64,000 nucleotides of DNA from JBGASG01 sp046328035. Its GTDB lineage: Bacteria > Cyanobacteriota > Vampirovibrionia > Obscuribacterales > Obscuribacteraceae. A program made the position numbers and the translations under genes. The DNA is taken from contig JAXLXI010000005.1 of NCBI GenBank assembly GCA_046328035.1, positions 310,001-374,000 on the forward strand. Direction: 5' to 3'. The notes below the pieces were generated by a model that ran no database searches, was not told where the DNA came from, and saw nothing but the letters and a program-made list of their open reading frames with translations. This document shows, piece after piece, positions 23,853 to 32,971 of this stretch; the first letter of the stretch is position 1, and each line of letters begins with the position of its first letter.

Positions 23853-26378
23853 ATGGTTACTGAGGTCAGGAATGTAATTCAGGCGCTAGCAGACGCCACC
23901 GGCATTATTGTTGATCGGGCCATCGGCAATGAAAAGCCCCTTGGTCAAGCCTGGTTGATTTCAAAGAGTCGCGTTGTAGTTCCGGCCAGTGTTGTTGCCA
24001 ATTACGCCGAGTCGCCCTGGGCGTTGATGGTTGACTTTCCATATCCCAACTTGCAATTTTGCGTGAAAGCGGTCGGACTGCATCCTGATTTCGACAAGCG
24101 CGCAGCCCGCGATCATTACCAATCTCTGGCCATGAACGTCGAGGTGCCGGCGGTTCTCTTTGAGAACGACATCGCGACACTCACTCTCGAAGCTGAACTG
24201 ATCGAGATGGCACCCGACAAAATCGGCGAATTGAATCGCGCCCTGGCCTTGCCGCTCGACATAACACCCCAGGACCTTTCCGGACGCATCGAGCAAAGAG
24301 AGACGGTGCAGGTTCTGCAAAACGTGTTGCAGACGCAGCGCACCGGAACACTTTCATTTTGCGATGAACGAAACGTGCCTTACTGCCGGCTTTTGATCCG
24401 TCAGGGGCGGATCGTCAAAGCGGTGTATGGCGATACGCAGAACGAACTGGCCGTCTGCGAACTCATGTGGCGCCGCCCGAACGGCAACTTCTTCATGCAG
24501 ACAAACAGCGCGCTCAACTGGGGAAGCGTCCCGGATATCGGCACGCCCACCGATGGACTGTGCGCTGAAGCCCAACGTCGGGCCAGCGAGCTGCCGCGCA
24601 TCATCGACGTGCTGGGTGGTCCCAATGCACGCTTTACACGCCTGGCACAAGAATTCGATTTCTCACAGGTCAACCCGGCTCAAAAGTGGGTGGCGGAAAG
24701 ACTCTGGGGAAGCCTTGACGGCTATATGCCGATCGGCAAACTATCTGACCGCATTGCGGCCGACTCCTACACAATTTTGAAACTGCTCTGGGACCTGCGC
24801 AATGCCAACGTGGTGCAGCCGGTCGCCGGTGAACCTTTCCACCAGAGTGGTCAACTCGGACAGCCTATGATGCCGGCCGGAGACACCGACTTGGCAATGT
24901 GGGAGTCGGTGCATGCCTTTTATATCGACCCGATATCCGCCGCTCCCATGCTGATGGACGGCTCCTTCGCGGGCATGACGCGCCTGCAGTCACAGAACAG
25001 TTTGCTGCACACCGCCCCGGTACCATCCTTCATTCGCGGAGCCGCCATTATTAAAGATGGGCGGCTGGTTGGTGTGCACAACGGTCCCGTGCCGGTCAAA
25101 CCAGGCGAAACGCCGCCTCCGGTGCGCGTTTCTCAGATGACCTGGATTGGAGCCCTTTCCGAACTGGGCATCAAACGGTTGCGTGGTGCGACGGGCGAAA
25201 TCGTCGAACCGAGCGAAGGACTCGCTTTCGAACGTTCGAGCACCGCTGAAATCCAGGCCCGAAAAGTTTCGTCAGCCAGAGCACGCGGCAGTGAAGCAGG
25301 GTTCGATGAAGATGATCGTCCGAAGATTGCCCTCGATTCAGACCCGCCCTTCCTACAGCAATTCAGCAAAGTACAGATTCTTAGCGTATCTGTAATCACC
25401 TTCATCATCGGCTTTGCCTGCATGATCGTCAGCTTCATTACTGCCACACACGGACCGGCTACGCCGGTAGCTAAAGGTCCGGACACCAAAGTCCCGACGG
25501 CGACAGCCACCACCACCACCACAGATCAGGCAGGCGATGTGGAAAAAGCCCGCAAGATCGCGGTCGAGACCGGCTTTCCGATGAAGCTACCGGAAGGATT
25601 TACTTACGAGGATACAAGCAAACTGACTGCCCCGCGTCCGTCCTTTGGAGTTCGCAGCGAGCGCGCTCACCAGTTTTGGCTGGTCGTTCCATGGCCGGAT
25701 GACACGCCAATCAAACACCTCGATGCATTTCGGGGCAAAGTGCCGTTCTACAACTACCTGCCAAACAACACCTTGGAGCCCCTTAACAATCCGCACGACG
25801 ATGCAGAAACATCGCAGGTCTGGCTAGCGCGTTCGTATTCGTCAGATCCGCCGACCAACAAGAAGTCCGAGACAGTTGCCTTGGTAGGCGCCTACAATCC
25901 GAAGAAACCAGGCACGACAATGCTCGTAATCGCTGAACCAATTACCAAAGAAGGTTCGGTCGACTACATGCTGACGAACAGCCTGGTCGCCCAAATGATC
26001 GCGCAAGGAACCTCGGAGGGAACCGAGAACGATGACGATTTAGGCGGCCCCCAGTCTAGTCAATCGGACGCCACGCCCGAGCAAATTGCGGCCTACCGCA
26101 AACAGCTGCAAGAGATGGTGCAAGCCAAGTTCCGCGCGCCCAAAGACAAACTCAAAAAGTCCGAATACAAGTCGTCTCTGATGCTGACTATCGATGAAGA
26201 CGGTCTGATGAAGAAACTGGAACTTACCGCTCCCTCACCCAAAGACGATTTGAACAACGCGTTGCAGCGGGCCGTCAAGGACAACGAGCCCTTGCCGAAA
26301 CCGCCGCACACCAAGAAACATGCCGTCGACATCGTTGTCACCGTAGATGGTGGCAAAATCACGGTCGACGACTTCTAA
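23853..26378 (+). CDS. Pseudo-protease / PATAN (DUF4388) / TM / TonB-C fusion protein
   Basis: 841 residues starting at ATG with GAGGAA upstream. Residues 1-110 look like a trypsin-like fold (GQAWLISKSRVVVPASVV, VGLHPDFDK, NDIATL), but Ser stands where the catalytic His is expected, so it is probably inactive. About 150-215 is a DUF4388/PATAN-type domain (VLQNVLQTQRTGTLSF, LLIRQGRIVKAVYG), known from cyanobacterial PatA-like proteins. A TM helix lies near 507-530, then a periplasmic region. The last about 95 residues are TonB-C-like (YRKQLQEMVQAKFRAP, SLMLTIDEDGLMKKLEL). I infer a scaffold linking cytoplasm and envelope. The gene abuts the convergent spoIID-like gene with zero bases between stops. 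Confidence 0.65.
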   Translation: MVTEVRNVIQALADATGIIVDRAIGNEKPLGQAWLISKSRVVVPASVVANYAESPWALMVDFPYPNLQFCVKAVGLHPDFDKRAARDHYQSLAMNVEVPAVLFENDIATLTLEAELIEMAPDKIGELNRALALPLDITPQDLSGRIEQRETVQVLQNVLQTQRTGTLSFCDERNVPYCRLLIRQGRIVKAVYGDTQNELAVCELMWRRPNGNFFMQTNSALNWGSVPDIGTPTDGLCAEAQRRASELPRIIDVLGGPNARFTRLAQEFDFSQVNPAQKWVAERLWGSLDGYMPIGKLSDRIAADSYTILKLLWDLRNANVVQPVAGEPFHQSGQLGQPMMPAGDTDLAMWESVHAFYIDPISAAPMLMDGSFAGMTRLQSQNSLLHTAPVPSFIRGAAIIKDGRLVGVHNGPVPVKPGETPPPVRVSQMTWIGALSELGIKRLRGATGEIVEPSEGLAFERSSTAEIQARKVSSARARGSEAGFDEDDRPKIALDSDPPFLQQFSKVQILSVSVITFIIGFACMIVSFITATHGPATPVAKGPDTKVPTATATTTTTDQAGDVEKARKIAVETGFPMKLPEGFTYEDTSKLTAPRPSFGVRSERAHQFWLVVPWPDDTPIKHLDAFRGKVPFYNYLPNNTLEPLNNPHDDAETSQVWLARSYSSDPPTNKKSETVALVGAYNPKKPGTTMLVIAEPITKEGSVDYMLTNSLVAQMIAQGTSEGTENDDDLGGPQSSQSDATPEQIAAYRKQLQEMVQAKFRAPKDKLKKSEYKSSLMLTIDEDGLMKKLELTAPSPKDDLNNALQRAVKDNEPLPKPPHTKKHAVDIVVTVDGGKITVDDF

Positions 26379-27689
26379 TTACTGCACCGGACGTACGATC
26401 GCTCCGGCATAGTAATGAGCGAGAATCTCCCGATAGGTTTTGCCCTGGCGGGCTAAACCCTGCGCACCATTTTGCTGCAAGCCGACGCCGTGCCCGGTTC
26501 CCAGACCACTGACCGTCACTTTGGAGAGCAATCCCAGCCGGTCGCGAGCAAAGTCAAAAAACAGCCGCGCACTGCGCAGGCGTTTCACTCCCAGCTCCGG
26601 ATTGGCGAACACACTGCGGATGGTCAATTCTTTGCGCACGATCCAGACGCCCTTTGATGTGTGTATTTTGAGTTCCATGGCGACCCCGGCGATGCCACGC
26701 CGGCTGACTTCGAAGCGCTCGATATGCCCGAAAGATCCCGAAGGCGGCGCAACTACAAAGGGGGCAAACTGACTTTCTTTGGACACTTGCGCAATTACAT
26801 GATGCATATGAGCTTCCAGGGCGTCGGCTGGAAAGTTCGCCGTCCATTTGAAACTCGGTGACCAGCTGTCATCAGTCGCCACATTTGCCGCTCCGTGCAA
26901 GGCGCGCAATGCGCTTTCAGATGGGAATCCTGCCGGCAGCTTTCCCTCAGCCACTCCATGCAAGTATGGAATCGGATCGTCGGGAAACTTATGGGTCACG
27001 GGATCTGAAAAGCAGTTTTCATAGCTCTCGGTATGTCCGCCGGCGTTGGCACTGAACAGAGCCAGCGCCGGCTTTCCTTCGTACGTGAGAATCTGTCCGC
27101 GTGTTTGCGTGATCGCCTGCAACTGCCCGGCCGTCAGCCTGGCGTCCACGCCAACGAAAGCCTGGCAGCACAAGAAAGAATCGCAGACGTTGCATTGATC
27201 CTGTTCATGGCTGAGTCTCGGATTCAATCCATACGTGCGCGCCAGAACGGCTTGCGCCTCCATGGCCGCCAGCTTGTACGATGCCGGAATCTCAGACTGC
27301 AGGACGCCTTTGACATAATCTTCCAGGTCACAAACCAGGACCAGGCGCAACTCCCCGGACGACCCATTATTGAAAGCTTCCAGCGCACCGGTGTAAGTCA
27401 CCGGTCCTTTTTTGCTGCCGGTCTTAGCGGTGGACGTCAGATGCAACCGTCCGCCATGCGCGTCGCTGACGCGCACTCGGGCCGCCTGCTTGGCACCGCC
27501 TGTAATACCAATGACCTGCAGCGCACCGCCGGCGGTAACGCTGATGGTTACCGGTCCGGTCCCCGGAATTTTTTGACCGGACACCCCGTCGGAGAGCAAC
27601 TCGACAACCGTTGAGCTTGAGCTCACGGTCACTTGCTTATGTCCAAGACTTACCAAATCACCGGCTTTCAGCCCGACTCGTATCTGCAT
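26379..27689 (-). CDS. SpoIID/LytB domain protein
   Basis: 436 residues. The SpoIID domain (LVCDLEDYVKGVLQSEIPAS, KLAAMEAQAVLARTYGL, LFSANAGGHTES, and the C-terminal GTGHGVGLQQNGAQGLA) is complete. In sporulating bacteria SpoIID is a lytic transglycosylase; in cyanobacteria and relatives homologues stimulate or perform cell-wall cleavage. The catalytic-type Glu in SEIP is present. No signal peptide is visible although GGAGTAGG just before the ATG supports this start, so how it reaches the wall is unclear. A Cys cluster (CNVCDSFLCC) is an odd insert. Confidence 0.85.
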   Translation of the reverse strand: MQIRVGLKAGDLVSLGHKQVTVSSSSTVVELLSDGVSGQKIPGTGPVTISVTAGGALQVIGITGGAKQAARVRVSDAHGGRLHLTSTAKTGSKKGPVTYTGALEAFNNGSSGELRLVLVCDLEDYVKGVLQSEIPASYKLAAMEAQAVLARTYGLNPRLSHEQDQCNVCDSFLCCQAFVGVDARLTAGQLQAITQTRGQILTYEGKPALALFSANAGGHTESYENCFSDPVTHKFPDDPIPYLHGVAEGKLPAGFPSESALRALHGAANVATDDSWSPSFKWTANFPADALEAHMHHVIAQVSKESQFAPFVVAPPSGSFGHIERFEVSRRGIAGVAMELKIHTSKGVWIVRKELTIRSVFANPELGVKRLRSARLFFDFARDRLGLLSKVTVSGLGTGHGVGLQQNGAQGLARQGKTYREILAHYYAGAIVRPVQ

Positions 27690-27726
27690 CCTACTCCCAC
27701 CCTGGGAACATTAGCTGTCAGGTGAC

Positions 27727-27760
27727 AAACGGCGCCCAGCAATCGAGCCGAGCGCCGTTT
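27727..27760 (-). terminator. Hairpin after tRNA-Ser
   Basis: AAACGGCGC and GCGCCGTTT (9 bp, perfect) enclose a 16-base loop just downstream of the tRNA on the minus strand. There is only a short T-run, so this is a candidate terminator or processing signal. Confidence 0.5.
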
Positions 27761-27765
27761 CAAAG

Positions 27766-27851
27766 TGGCGGAGCAGGAGGGACTCGAACCCCCAACCCCT
27801 TTCAGGGCAGCCGCTTTCAAGGCGGTTTCTTCATCCAGCCAGGTCTGCTCC
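27766..27851 (-). tRNA. tRNA-Ser(UGA)
   Basis: 86 bases with encoded CCA. Acceptor arms GGAGCAG and CTGCTCC pair. The anticodon stem-loop CCGCCTTGAAAGCGG gives anticodon TGA. The T-arm is GGGGGTTCGAGTCCCTC, and a long variable arm (GCTGCCCTGAAAGGGG region) is typical of tRNA-Ser. Confidence 0.95.
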
Positions 27852-27946
27852 GCGGCTGAGATACTATTCTACGACAGCAAGGAGCGATTGCACCCGTTCG
27901 GCGCGGATGTTAAACACAACCCGACGCCGGCAACAAGTGGCAACAG

Positions 27947-28786
27947 ATGGCGAAAACCGACCGATTAGATGCACTGGTATTGGCGCGCGGGCTATTTGCA
28001 TCGCGCGAAGCGGCGCGCACGGCCATTATGGATGGCGTAGTGCTGGTGGACGGCGAAAAAGCTACGAAGCCAGGCTCAGCCGTGCGCACGGATGCACGCA
28101 TCGAACTTGCTCCCGGCTTTGCACCATTGCGGTATGTGAGCCGCGGCGGGTTAAAGCTGGAAAAGGCTCTGCGCGACTTTAGTGTCGAGCCACACAATCG
28201 CGTCTGCGTGGATATCGGCGCCTCCACTGGCGGTTTCACCGACTGCCTGCTGCAAAATGGTGCCCGACGAGTTTATGCCGTCGATGTCGGATACGGTCAG
28301 CTGGACTGGGCTCTCCGCAATGACAGCCGGGTCATGGTCCTGGAGCGGGTGAATGCACGCTACATAACTCGCGAGCTGCTCAACGACGATGTTGAGATTT
28401 CACTGGCAGTCATCGATGTGTCGTTTATTTCGCTGCTGAAGATTTTGCCTGCACTTAAGACTGTACTGACACCGGACGGGGACATAGTTGCTCTGGTAAA
28501 ACCGCAGTTCGAAGCCGGCAAGGACAAAGTCGGCAAAGGGGGCGTCGTGCGCGGGCGCGACGCACACCAGTCGATATTGACCGATGTGATCGCCGGTGCC
28601 CGCGCCAGCGGTTTCGTCGCCGTGCAGTTGTCTTATTCGCCAGTTAAAGGACCGAAGGGCAACATAGAATTTCTGGCTCACTTCAAGGTGGCAGCAGCGG
28701 AAGAAGCGAAAAGCAAAGATGCAGGAGCCGTACTGAATGCCGGCACAGTTGTAGATGCCGCGCATACGGCCCTCAATCGAGAGTGA
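27947..28786 (+). CDS. tlyA: TlyA-family rRNA 2'-O-methyltransferase
   Basis: 279 residues. The N-terminal S4 RNA-binding domain (RLDALVLARGLFASREAART, VLVDGEKATKPG) is followed by an FtsJ-like methyltransferase domain with SAM motif VCVDIGASTGGFTDCLL, VYAVDVGYGQLDW and VIDVSFISL. TlyA proteins methylate 2'-OH of ribose in 16S and/or 23S rRNA. It is also named hemolysin A in older annotations. Single gene, convergent with the small secreted peptide gene. Confidence 0.92.
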   Translation: MAKTDRLDALVLARGLFASREAARTAIMDGVVLVDGEKATKPGSAVRTDARIELAPGFAPLRYVSRGGLKLEKALRDFSVEPHNRVCVDIGASTGGFTDCLLQNGARRVYAVDVGYGQLDWALRNDSRVMVLERVNARYITRELLNDDVEISLAVIDVSFISLLKILPALKTVLTPDGDIVALVKPQFEAGKDKVGKGGVVRGRDAHQSILTDVIAGARASGFVAVQLSYSPVKGPKGNIEFLAHFKVAAAEEAKSKDAGAVLNAGTVVDAAHTALNRE

Positions 28787-28844
28787 TACCATATGCGGTA
28801 TCGCCCCGATCACCGGCAGTCGCCTACGTCGGGCCCAACAAAAA

Positions 28845-28872
28845 GGAAGAGCTTTCTCACGAAAGCTCTTCC
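28845..28872 (-). terminator. Rho-independent terminator
   Basis: A perfect 12-bp stem (GGAAGAGCTTTC with GAAAGCTCTTCC) with a four-base loop is followed by TTTTT on the minus strand. It ends the small secreted peptide gene, and could also stop tlyA read-through. Confidence 0.85.
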
Positions 28873-28902
28873 GAAACTTGATATTCAGCTAATTGCTGAG
28901 CT

Positions 28903-29112
28903 TTAGCCTTTACCGACCAGCTTTTTTGCACCGTTGCCCATGGCTGTGGCGCCCTTTTTCAGACCGGCTGCCAGCTTCTTGGGTCCCCACATGATGCCTC
29001 TGCCGATTTTCTTAGCACCTTCAACCATCTTGTTGTCGTCAGCAGAAGCTACGCCACAACTCATCGTCAGTGCCATTACGGCCAGAAGGCTCAACGCCGT
29101 ACTCTTTCTCAT
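28903..29112 (-). CDS. Small secreted cationic peptide
   Basis: 69 residues. A signal peptide (ALSLLAVMALTMSCGVASA-D) precedes a mature part of about 44 residues rich in Lys and Gly (for example MVEGAKKIGRGIMWGPKKL and AGLKKGATAMGNGAKKL). The mature part can form amphipathic cationic helices. The gene has its own strong terminator and no close partner. It could be a membrane-active peptide, a nucleoid- or wall-binding protein, or a simple structural peptide; no family is recognised. Confidence 0.65.
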   Translation of the reverse strand: MRKSTALSLLAVMALTMSCGVASADDNKMVEGAKKIGRGIMWGPKKLAAGLKKGATAMGNGAKKLVGKG

Positions 29113-29327
29113 CGCAAACTCCTAAGTGATCTCATTTAAGGCGAGCCCTCTCCGGGCGGCTATGCCAAAGTTATAGCATGCGACATTAACGTGCAAATGG
29201 TTTTTTATCAGGTTTTGCGCGGTAGAAAAGAGGTCGCATATACAGCCCCGTAAAGCCATATATAGTTAGAAGCCCAAATGACAATATCGCCGATTCTGAC
29301 TCGATTAATTCTGCAGATTGCTGACCA

Positions 29328-32300
29328 ATGGTAGGTTTCGACCATGTCTATATTGCCCCGCGCGTGCGTGTCGCGTTACATACTCTGCTGGGCCAAAATT
29401 ACAACCGTAAATTTTGGCAACTGCTTCATAAACTCAAATCGGGACAGTTCGACATTCCCGGCTTGCGTGTGGAGAAACTTCACACAAGCCGTGGGAAGGT
29501 CTATTCTGCGCGCCTGAACGTAGACATAAGAGTGATCTTCTCAATGTCGGCCGACGATCAGTCTACATCGCTGGTCATCTGGGACGTCGATCATCACGAT
29601 GATGCATACGAGAAAGTGGAAAGGTCTGTCGTTCCGGCACTCTTTTTCGACACGCCCGAGACCAGTGCCAATCTGCAACGGGTAGAGTTGGACGGCGCCG
29701 CGATCGAGCCGCGCACTTTAAATGAAGAAGAAAAAAGTGACTCAGCACTGGTCGATGGTTTGATTCTGTTCAGAATCCCTGAGCAAATATTCAGCGAACC
29801 CCAGAAGTTTTACGCTTTCGAACCGAACATCGATCGGTATCTGCGCCTCACTCCTCAACAGCAGGAATTGCTCGAGAAAAGCGATCGAGCCTTTCTGGTG
29901 CAGGGTTCTGCCGGTACCGGCAAAACCACGCTGGCACTGTTTCACGCACTCAACCTCTACGAATCGCAATTGCCCGGTGACGTTCTGCTTTTCACATATC
30001 AGGAAGAGCTTGCGTGCGTCTGTCGCTGTTATGCAGTCAATCTGACTAATGCTTCCGACGACGAGTCCACAGATCAGGACAGACCGCGGAAGCGGCTGCA
30101 CGTCTACTCCTATCTGGAATTTTGCCGCCACTACCTGCGCAAACAAATTGCCGATGCTCCAACTCAATGGAGCTGGGTGAATCGCGAGATGAGCATCAGG
30201 CACATCAACGAGATTCTCAACTCACGACCGCGCTGGTCGCGCGCTTTTAACGCCGAAGATATCTATGGATATTTCTATTCAATTTTGAAGGGTCGGTTTG
30301 TACCCGGAAGCGACCAACTGGCGAGCTCTCCAGAGGAATTCCGTCGAATTCTCAAAGGCTACGGCAGCGCGCCTGACAACTTTGAAGAGATTCTCGAAAT
30401 ATTCGCCGCCTATGAACAAAAGTTAGCGGTATTCAACCATAAGGATGAAGCGGACCTGATTCGCTTCTGCTATGACTCGCTAAAAAATCGAGCCGCACTC
30501 TCAGAACAAACAGAACCGGCATGGATAGTGATTGACGAGCTACAAGACTTCACGGAGCTGGAGTGGAAATCGCTTTTGCTTTTCTGGGAAAACAATTGCA
30601 TCCGACAAGCAAATAATCCCGGGTATCCATTTTTGTCCGGCGATCGCAACCAGAACATTTCGCGCTCCGGGTTTCGCTGGCAAGAAGTGGACAGCTACGT
30701 CGAACGAATTTTGCGCAAAATCCACCGCCCCAGCGCATTTGAGAAGATTCAACTGCATCAAAACTTTCGCAATACGCGTGAGATTTTTGCGCTCGGAGAA
30801 TTTTTCCGTCAACTTTCGCCTGATTCGGCCGCGGCAGATGATCCGCCCGCAATCAGGGGAAGAAAACCGACTCTGGTTATCGGTGAAGAAAAAGAGTTCA
30901 CGGCGTTTTTGCGTACACTCGCTCCTGATGCGGGTGAAGGCGCTTTGACAATCACTTCGCCCCTGGTGATTCTCTGCGAAGACGAACACTACATGCGGCG
31001 TATCAAAGAAGCAGATAACACTGCCAGTGAGGGCCCGGCATTTTTACTGTCGCTGCATGCAGCAAAAGGTATGGAGTTCGAAGACGTCATCATCTACCGG
31101 CTCTTCAGTTCGCCGGTCGATATCGAAAACGCCGCCACAGCGCGCCTTTTCGACCTCTGGTATATGGCGGTCACCCGCGCTCGTCAGAGTCTGCTGGTGT
31201 TTCTCACCTCAGAAGATTGGCAGCGAGCAAAAGAATTGTTAGGCGATAAGTTCGAACAGTTTCGCAGTTTCTTTCAGATCGTCGACGACTCCCGAAGGGC
31301 GCTGCAGGATTTCTTCGATCAGCGCGAAACATATCTGCCCAACTATCACGTCATCTTTCTCGAGCGACTGCGCGCCCAGGAAGCCTGGAACCAGTTTCAG
31401 CGTACGGGACAGAAACGGCATCAAGAGATCGCCTTGCGCCTGTGGGAAAAATGCCGCGACTGGCGCAATCTCGGGTTGGCTTATCAAGAGATAAAAGACT
31501 TCGAACACGCTATTCCTTATATAAGGCAAACGAACCTCTTCTATGCGCTCGGTCAATGTCTGGAGTCCGTAGGTGATTTTAAAGGCGCAGCGGAGGCTTT
31601 CGAAGCCGACGGCGCACCGCTGGAATGCGCGCGTTGTTATGCACTGGCAGGCCAGCATCTGCAAGCTGCCCAGATTTACGAGCAGCACCACCAATGGTTG
31701 CGGGCCGCAGAATGCTTCGCGCAAGCAAACGAATCTCTGGACGCAGCACGATGTTTTGCACGCGCACAGTCCTGGCAAAATGCCGCCCATCATTTTCAGG
31801 CCGGTGAGAGCTGGTCGGACGCCGCTGCAGTGCTTAGTGCCGCGGAAGAATTTGAACAGGCAGCTGAGATGTTTCTCAGGGCCGACGAAAAAAAGGAAGC
31901 TGCGCAAAGTTTTGAACAGGCAGAGCAATACGAGCAGGCGGCAGAATTATTCGTCGACGTCTCAGCGTGGTCCGATGCCGCACGTTGTTTTGAAAAGGCA
32001 CACTGCTTCCAACAAGCCGCAGAGATGTTTTTGCGCGCCGGGCTACTTTCACAAGCAGCGCGCGCACGAGAATATGCTGAAGACTTTGCTGCTGCTGGAG
32101 AAACTTACGAGTCGGCTCAAGATTGGATCAAGGCAGCCGGCGCCTACCTGAATGCCGGCGATCAGGCACGAGCGGCCGCTTGCTTCGAAACCGGGGGCGA
32201 CTGGCAAAACGCGCTGACCTTGCGCCTGGAAGCCGGTGAGCCCCGACGCATTGCGAATTGTTATGAACGGCTGAGCAACTATGAGCAGGCGCTGCAGTAT

Positions 32301-32900
32301 TACTTGCAAGCTGCGTGCGACAACGAAGCAGCCTACTGTCTGGAAAAACTGGAGCGATTTGAAGAAGCTGCACAAAAGTACCTGCAGGCGGCCAACTTGC
32401 CAGCCGCAGCAGCGCTGCTGGCGCGATTAGGCAAGCGATTGGAAGCAGCGCGCCTGTATTTGCTCAGTGCTCAAAGAGATCTGGCGCTCGAGGTTGCCCG
32501 AGGCATACCGGCATTCAAAAATCGAGAGCAGATTCCAGATCTCAGACGCCAACTTGCCGAATGGGCCGAATCACAACGGCGCGCAGATCTGGCAGGAGCG
32601 GTGTACGAGGACCTCTCTGAGTGGTCCAAAGCCGGCGATCGGTACAGATCAGCCATGATGTTCGGAAAAGCCGCTGAATGTTTTGAGCGTGCAAGAAAGT
32701 TTCAGCTGGCCGGAGATCTCTACGCGCAGTCGTCCAGATTCGAAGAAGCGGCAGAATGTTTCAAACGCTGCAAACAGTGGAAAAAGGCGGCAGAATATTA
32801 CGAACTTCTCAAACGCTGGCGGGAAGCAAAAGAAATGTACTCGCTCTGTCGAGACTCGGACGGAGTAGCCAGGTGTGAAAGTGCGTCCGAGTGGTTCTAA
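29328..32900 (+). CDS. RelE-like / UvrD-type SF1 helicase / helical-repeat fusion
   Basis: 1190 residues. Residues 1-100 resemble the RelE toxin-like fold (RKFWQLLHKLKSGQFDIPGL, RLNVDIRVIFS, VIWDVDHHDDAYE). About 180-640 is a UvrD/Rep-type superfamily 1 helicase: Walker A GSAGTGKTT (193-201), Walker B VIDELQD (401-407), LHQNFRNTREI, HAAKGMEFEDV and YMAVTRARQSL. The last 480 residues are about twenty short A/E/F-rich helical repeats of about 20-33 residues (AAEMFLRAD, AAQSFEQAEQ, AARCFEKAH), like TPR/SEL-type solenoids. The same three-part plan is seen in large UvrD-TPR proteins related to eukaryotic TRANK1. An RNA- or DNA-linked role, possibly in defence or quality control, is inferred. The ribosome site is weak. 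Confidence 0.8.
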   Translation: MVGFDHVYIAPRVRVALHTLLGQNYNRKFWQLLHKLKSGQFDIPGLRVEKLHTSRGKVYSARLNVDIRVIFSMSADDQSTSLVIWDVDHHDDAYEKVERSVVPALFFDTPETSANLQRVELDGAAIEPRTLNEEEKSDSALVDGLILFRIPEQIFSEPQKFYAFEPNIDRYLRLTPQQQELLEKSDRAFLVQGSAGTGKTTLALFHALNLYESQLPGDVLLFTYQEELACVCRCYAVNLTNASDDESTDQDRPRKRLHVYSYLEFCRHYLRKQIADAPTQWSWVNREMSIRHINEILNSRPRWSRAFNAEDIYGYFYSILKGRFVPGSDQLASSPEEFRRILKGYGSAPDNFEEILEIFAAYEQKLAVFNHKDEADLIRFCYDSLKNRAALSEQTEPAWIVIDELQDFTELEWKSLLLFWENNCIRQANNPGYPFLSGDRNQNISRSGFRWQEVDSYVERILRKIHRPSAFEKIQLHQNFRNTREIFALGEFFRQLSPDSAAADDPPAIRGRKPTLVIGEEKEFTAFLRTLAPDAGEGALTITSPLVILCEDEHYMRRIKEADNTASEGPAFLLSLHAAKGMEFEDVIIYRLFSSPVDIENAATARLFDLWYMAVTRARQSLLVFLTSEDWQRAKELLGDKFEQFRSFFQIVDDSRRALQDFFDQRETYLPNYHVIFLERLRAQEAWNQFQRTGQKRHQEIALRLWEKCRDWRNLGLAYQEIKDFEHAIPYIRQTNLFYALGQCLESVGDFKGAAEAFEADGAPLECARCYALAGQHLQAAQIYEQHHQWLRAAECFAQANESLDAARCFARAQSWQNAAHHFQAGESWSDAAAVLSAAEEFEQAAEMFLRADEKKEAAQSFEQAEQYEQAAELFVDVSAWSDAARCFEKAHCFQQAAEMFLRAGLLSQAARAREYAEDFAAAGETYESAQDWIKAAGAYLNAGDQARAAACFETGGDWQNALTLRLEAGEPRRIANCYERLSNYEQALQYYLQAACDNEAAYCLEKLERFEEAAQKYLQAANLPAAAALLARLGKRLEAARLYLLSAQRDLALEVARGIPAFKNREQIPDLRRQLAEWAESQRRADLAGAVYEDLSEWSKAGDRYRSAMMFGKAAECFERARKFQLAGDLYAQSSRFEEAAECFKRCKQWKKAAEYYELLKRWREAKEMYSLCRDSDGVARCESASEWF

Positions 32901-32971
32901 AATTGCAATGACATCCAGACAGTCTTCATTCGGTTCAATCGGTTTCAGCTCAATTCAAAAAGGTGGCACCC

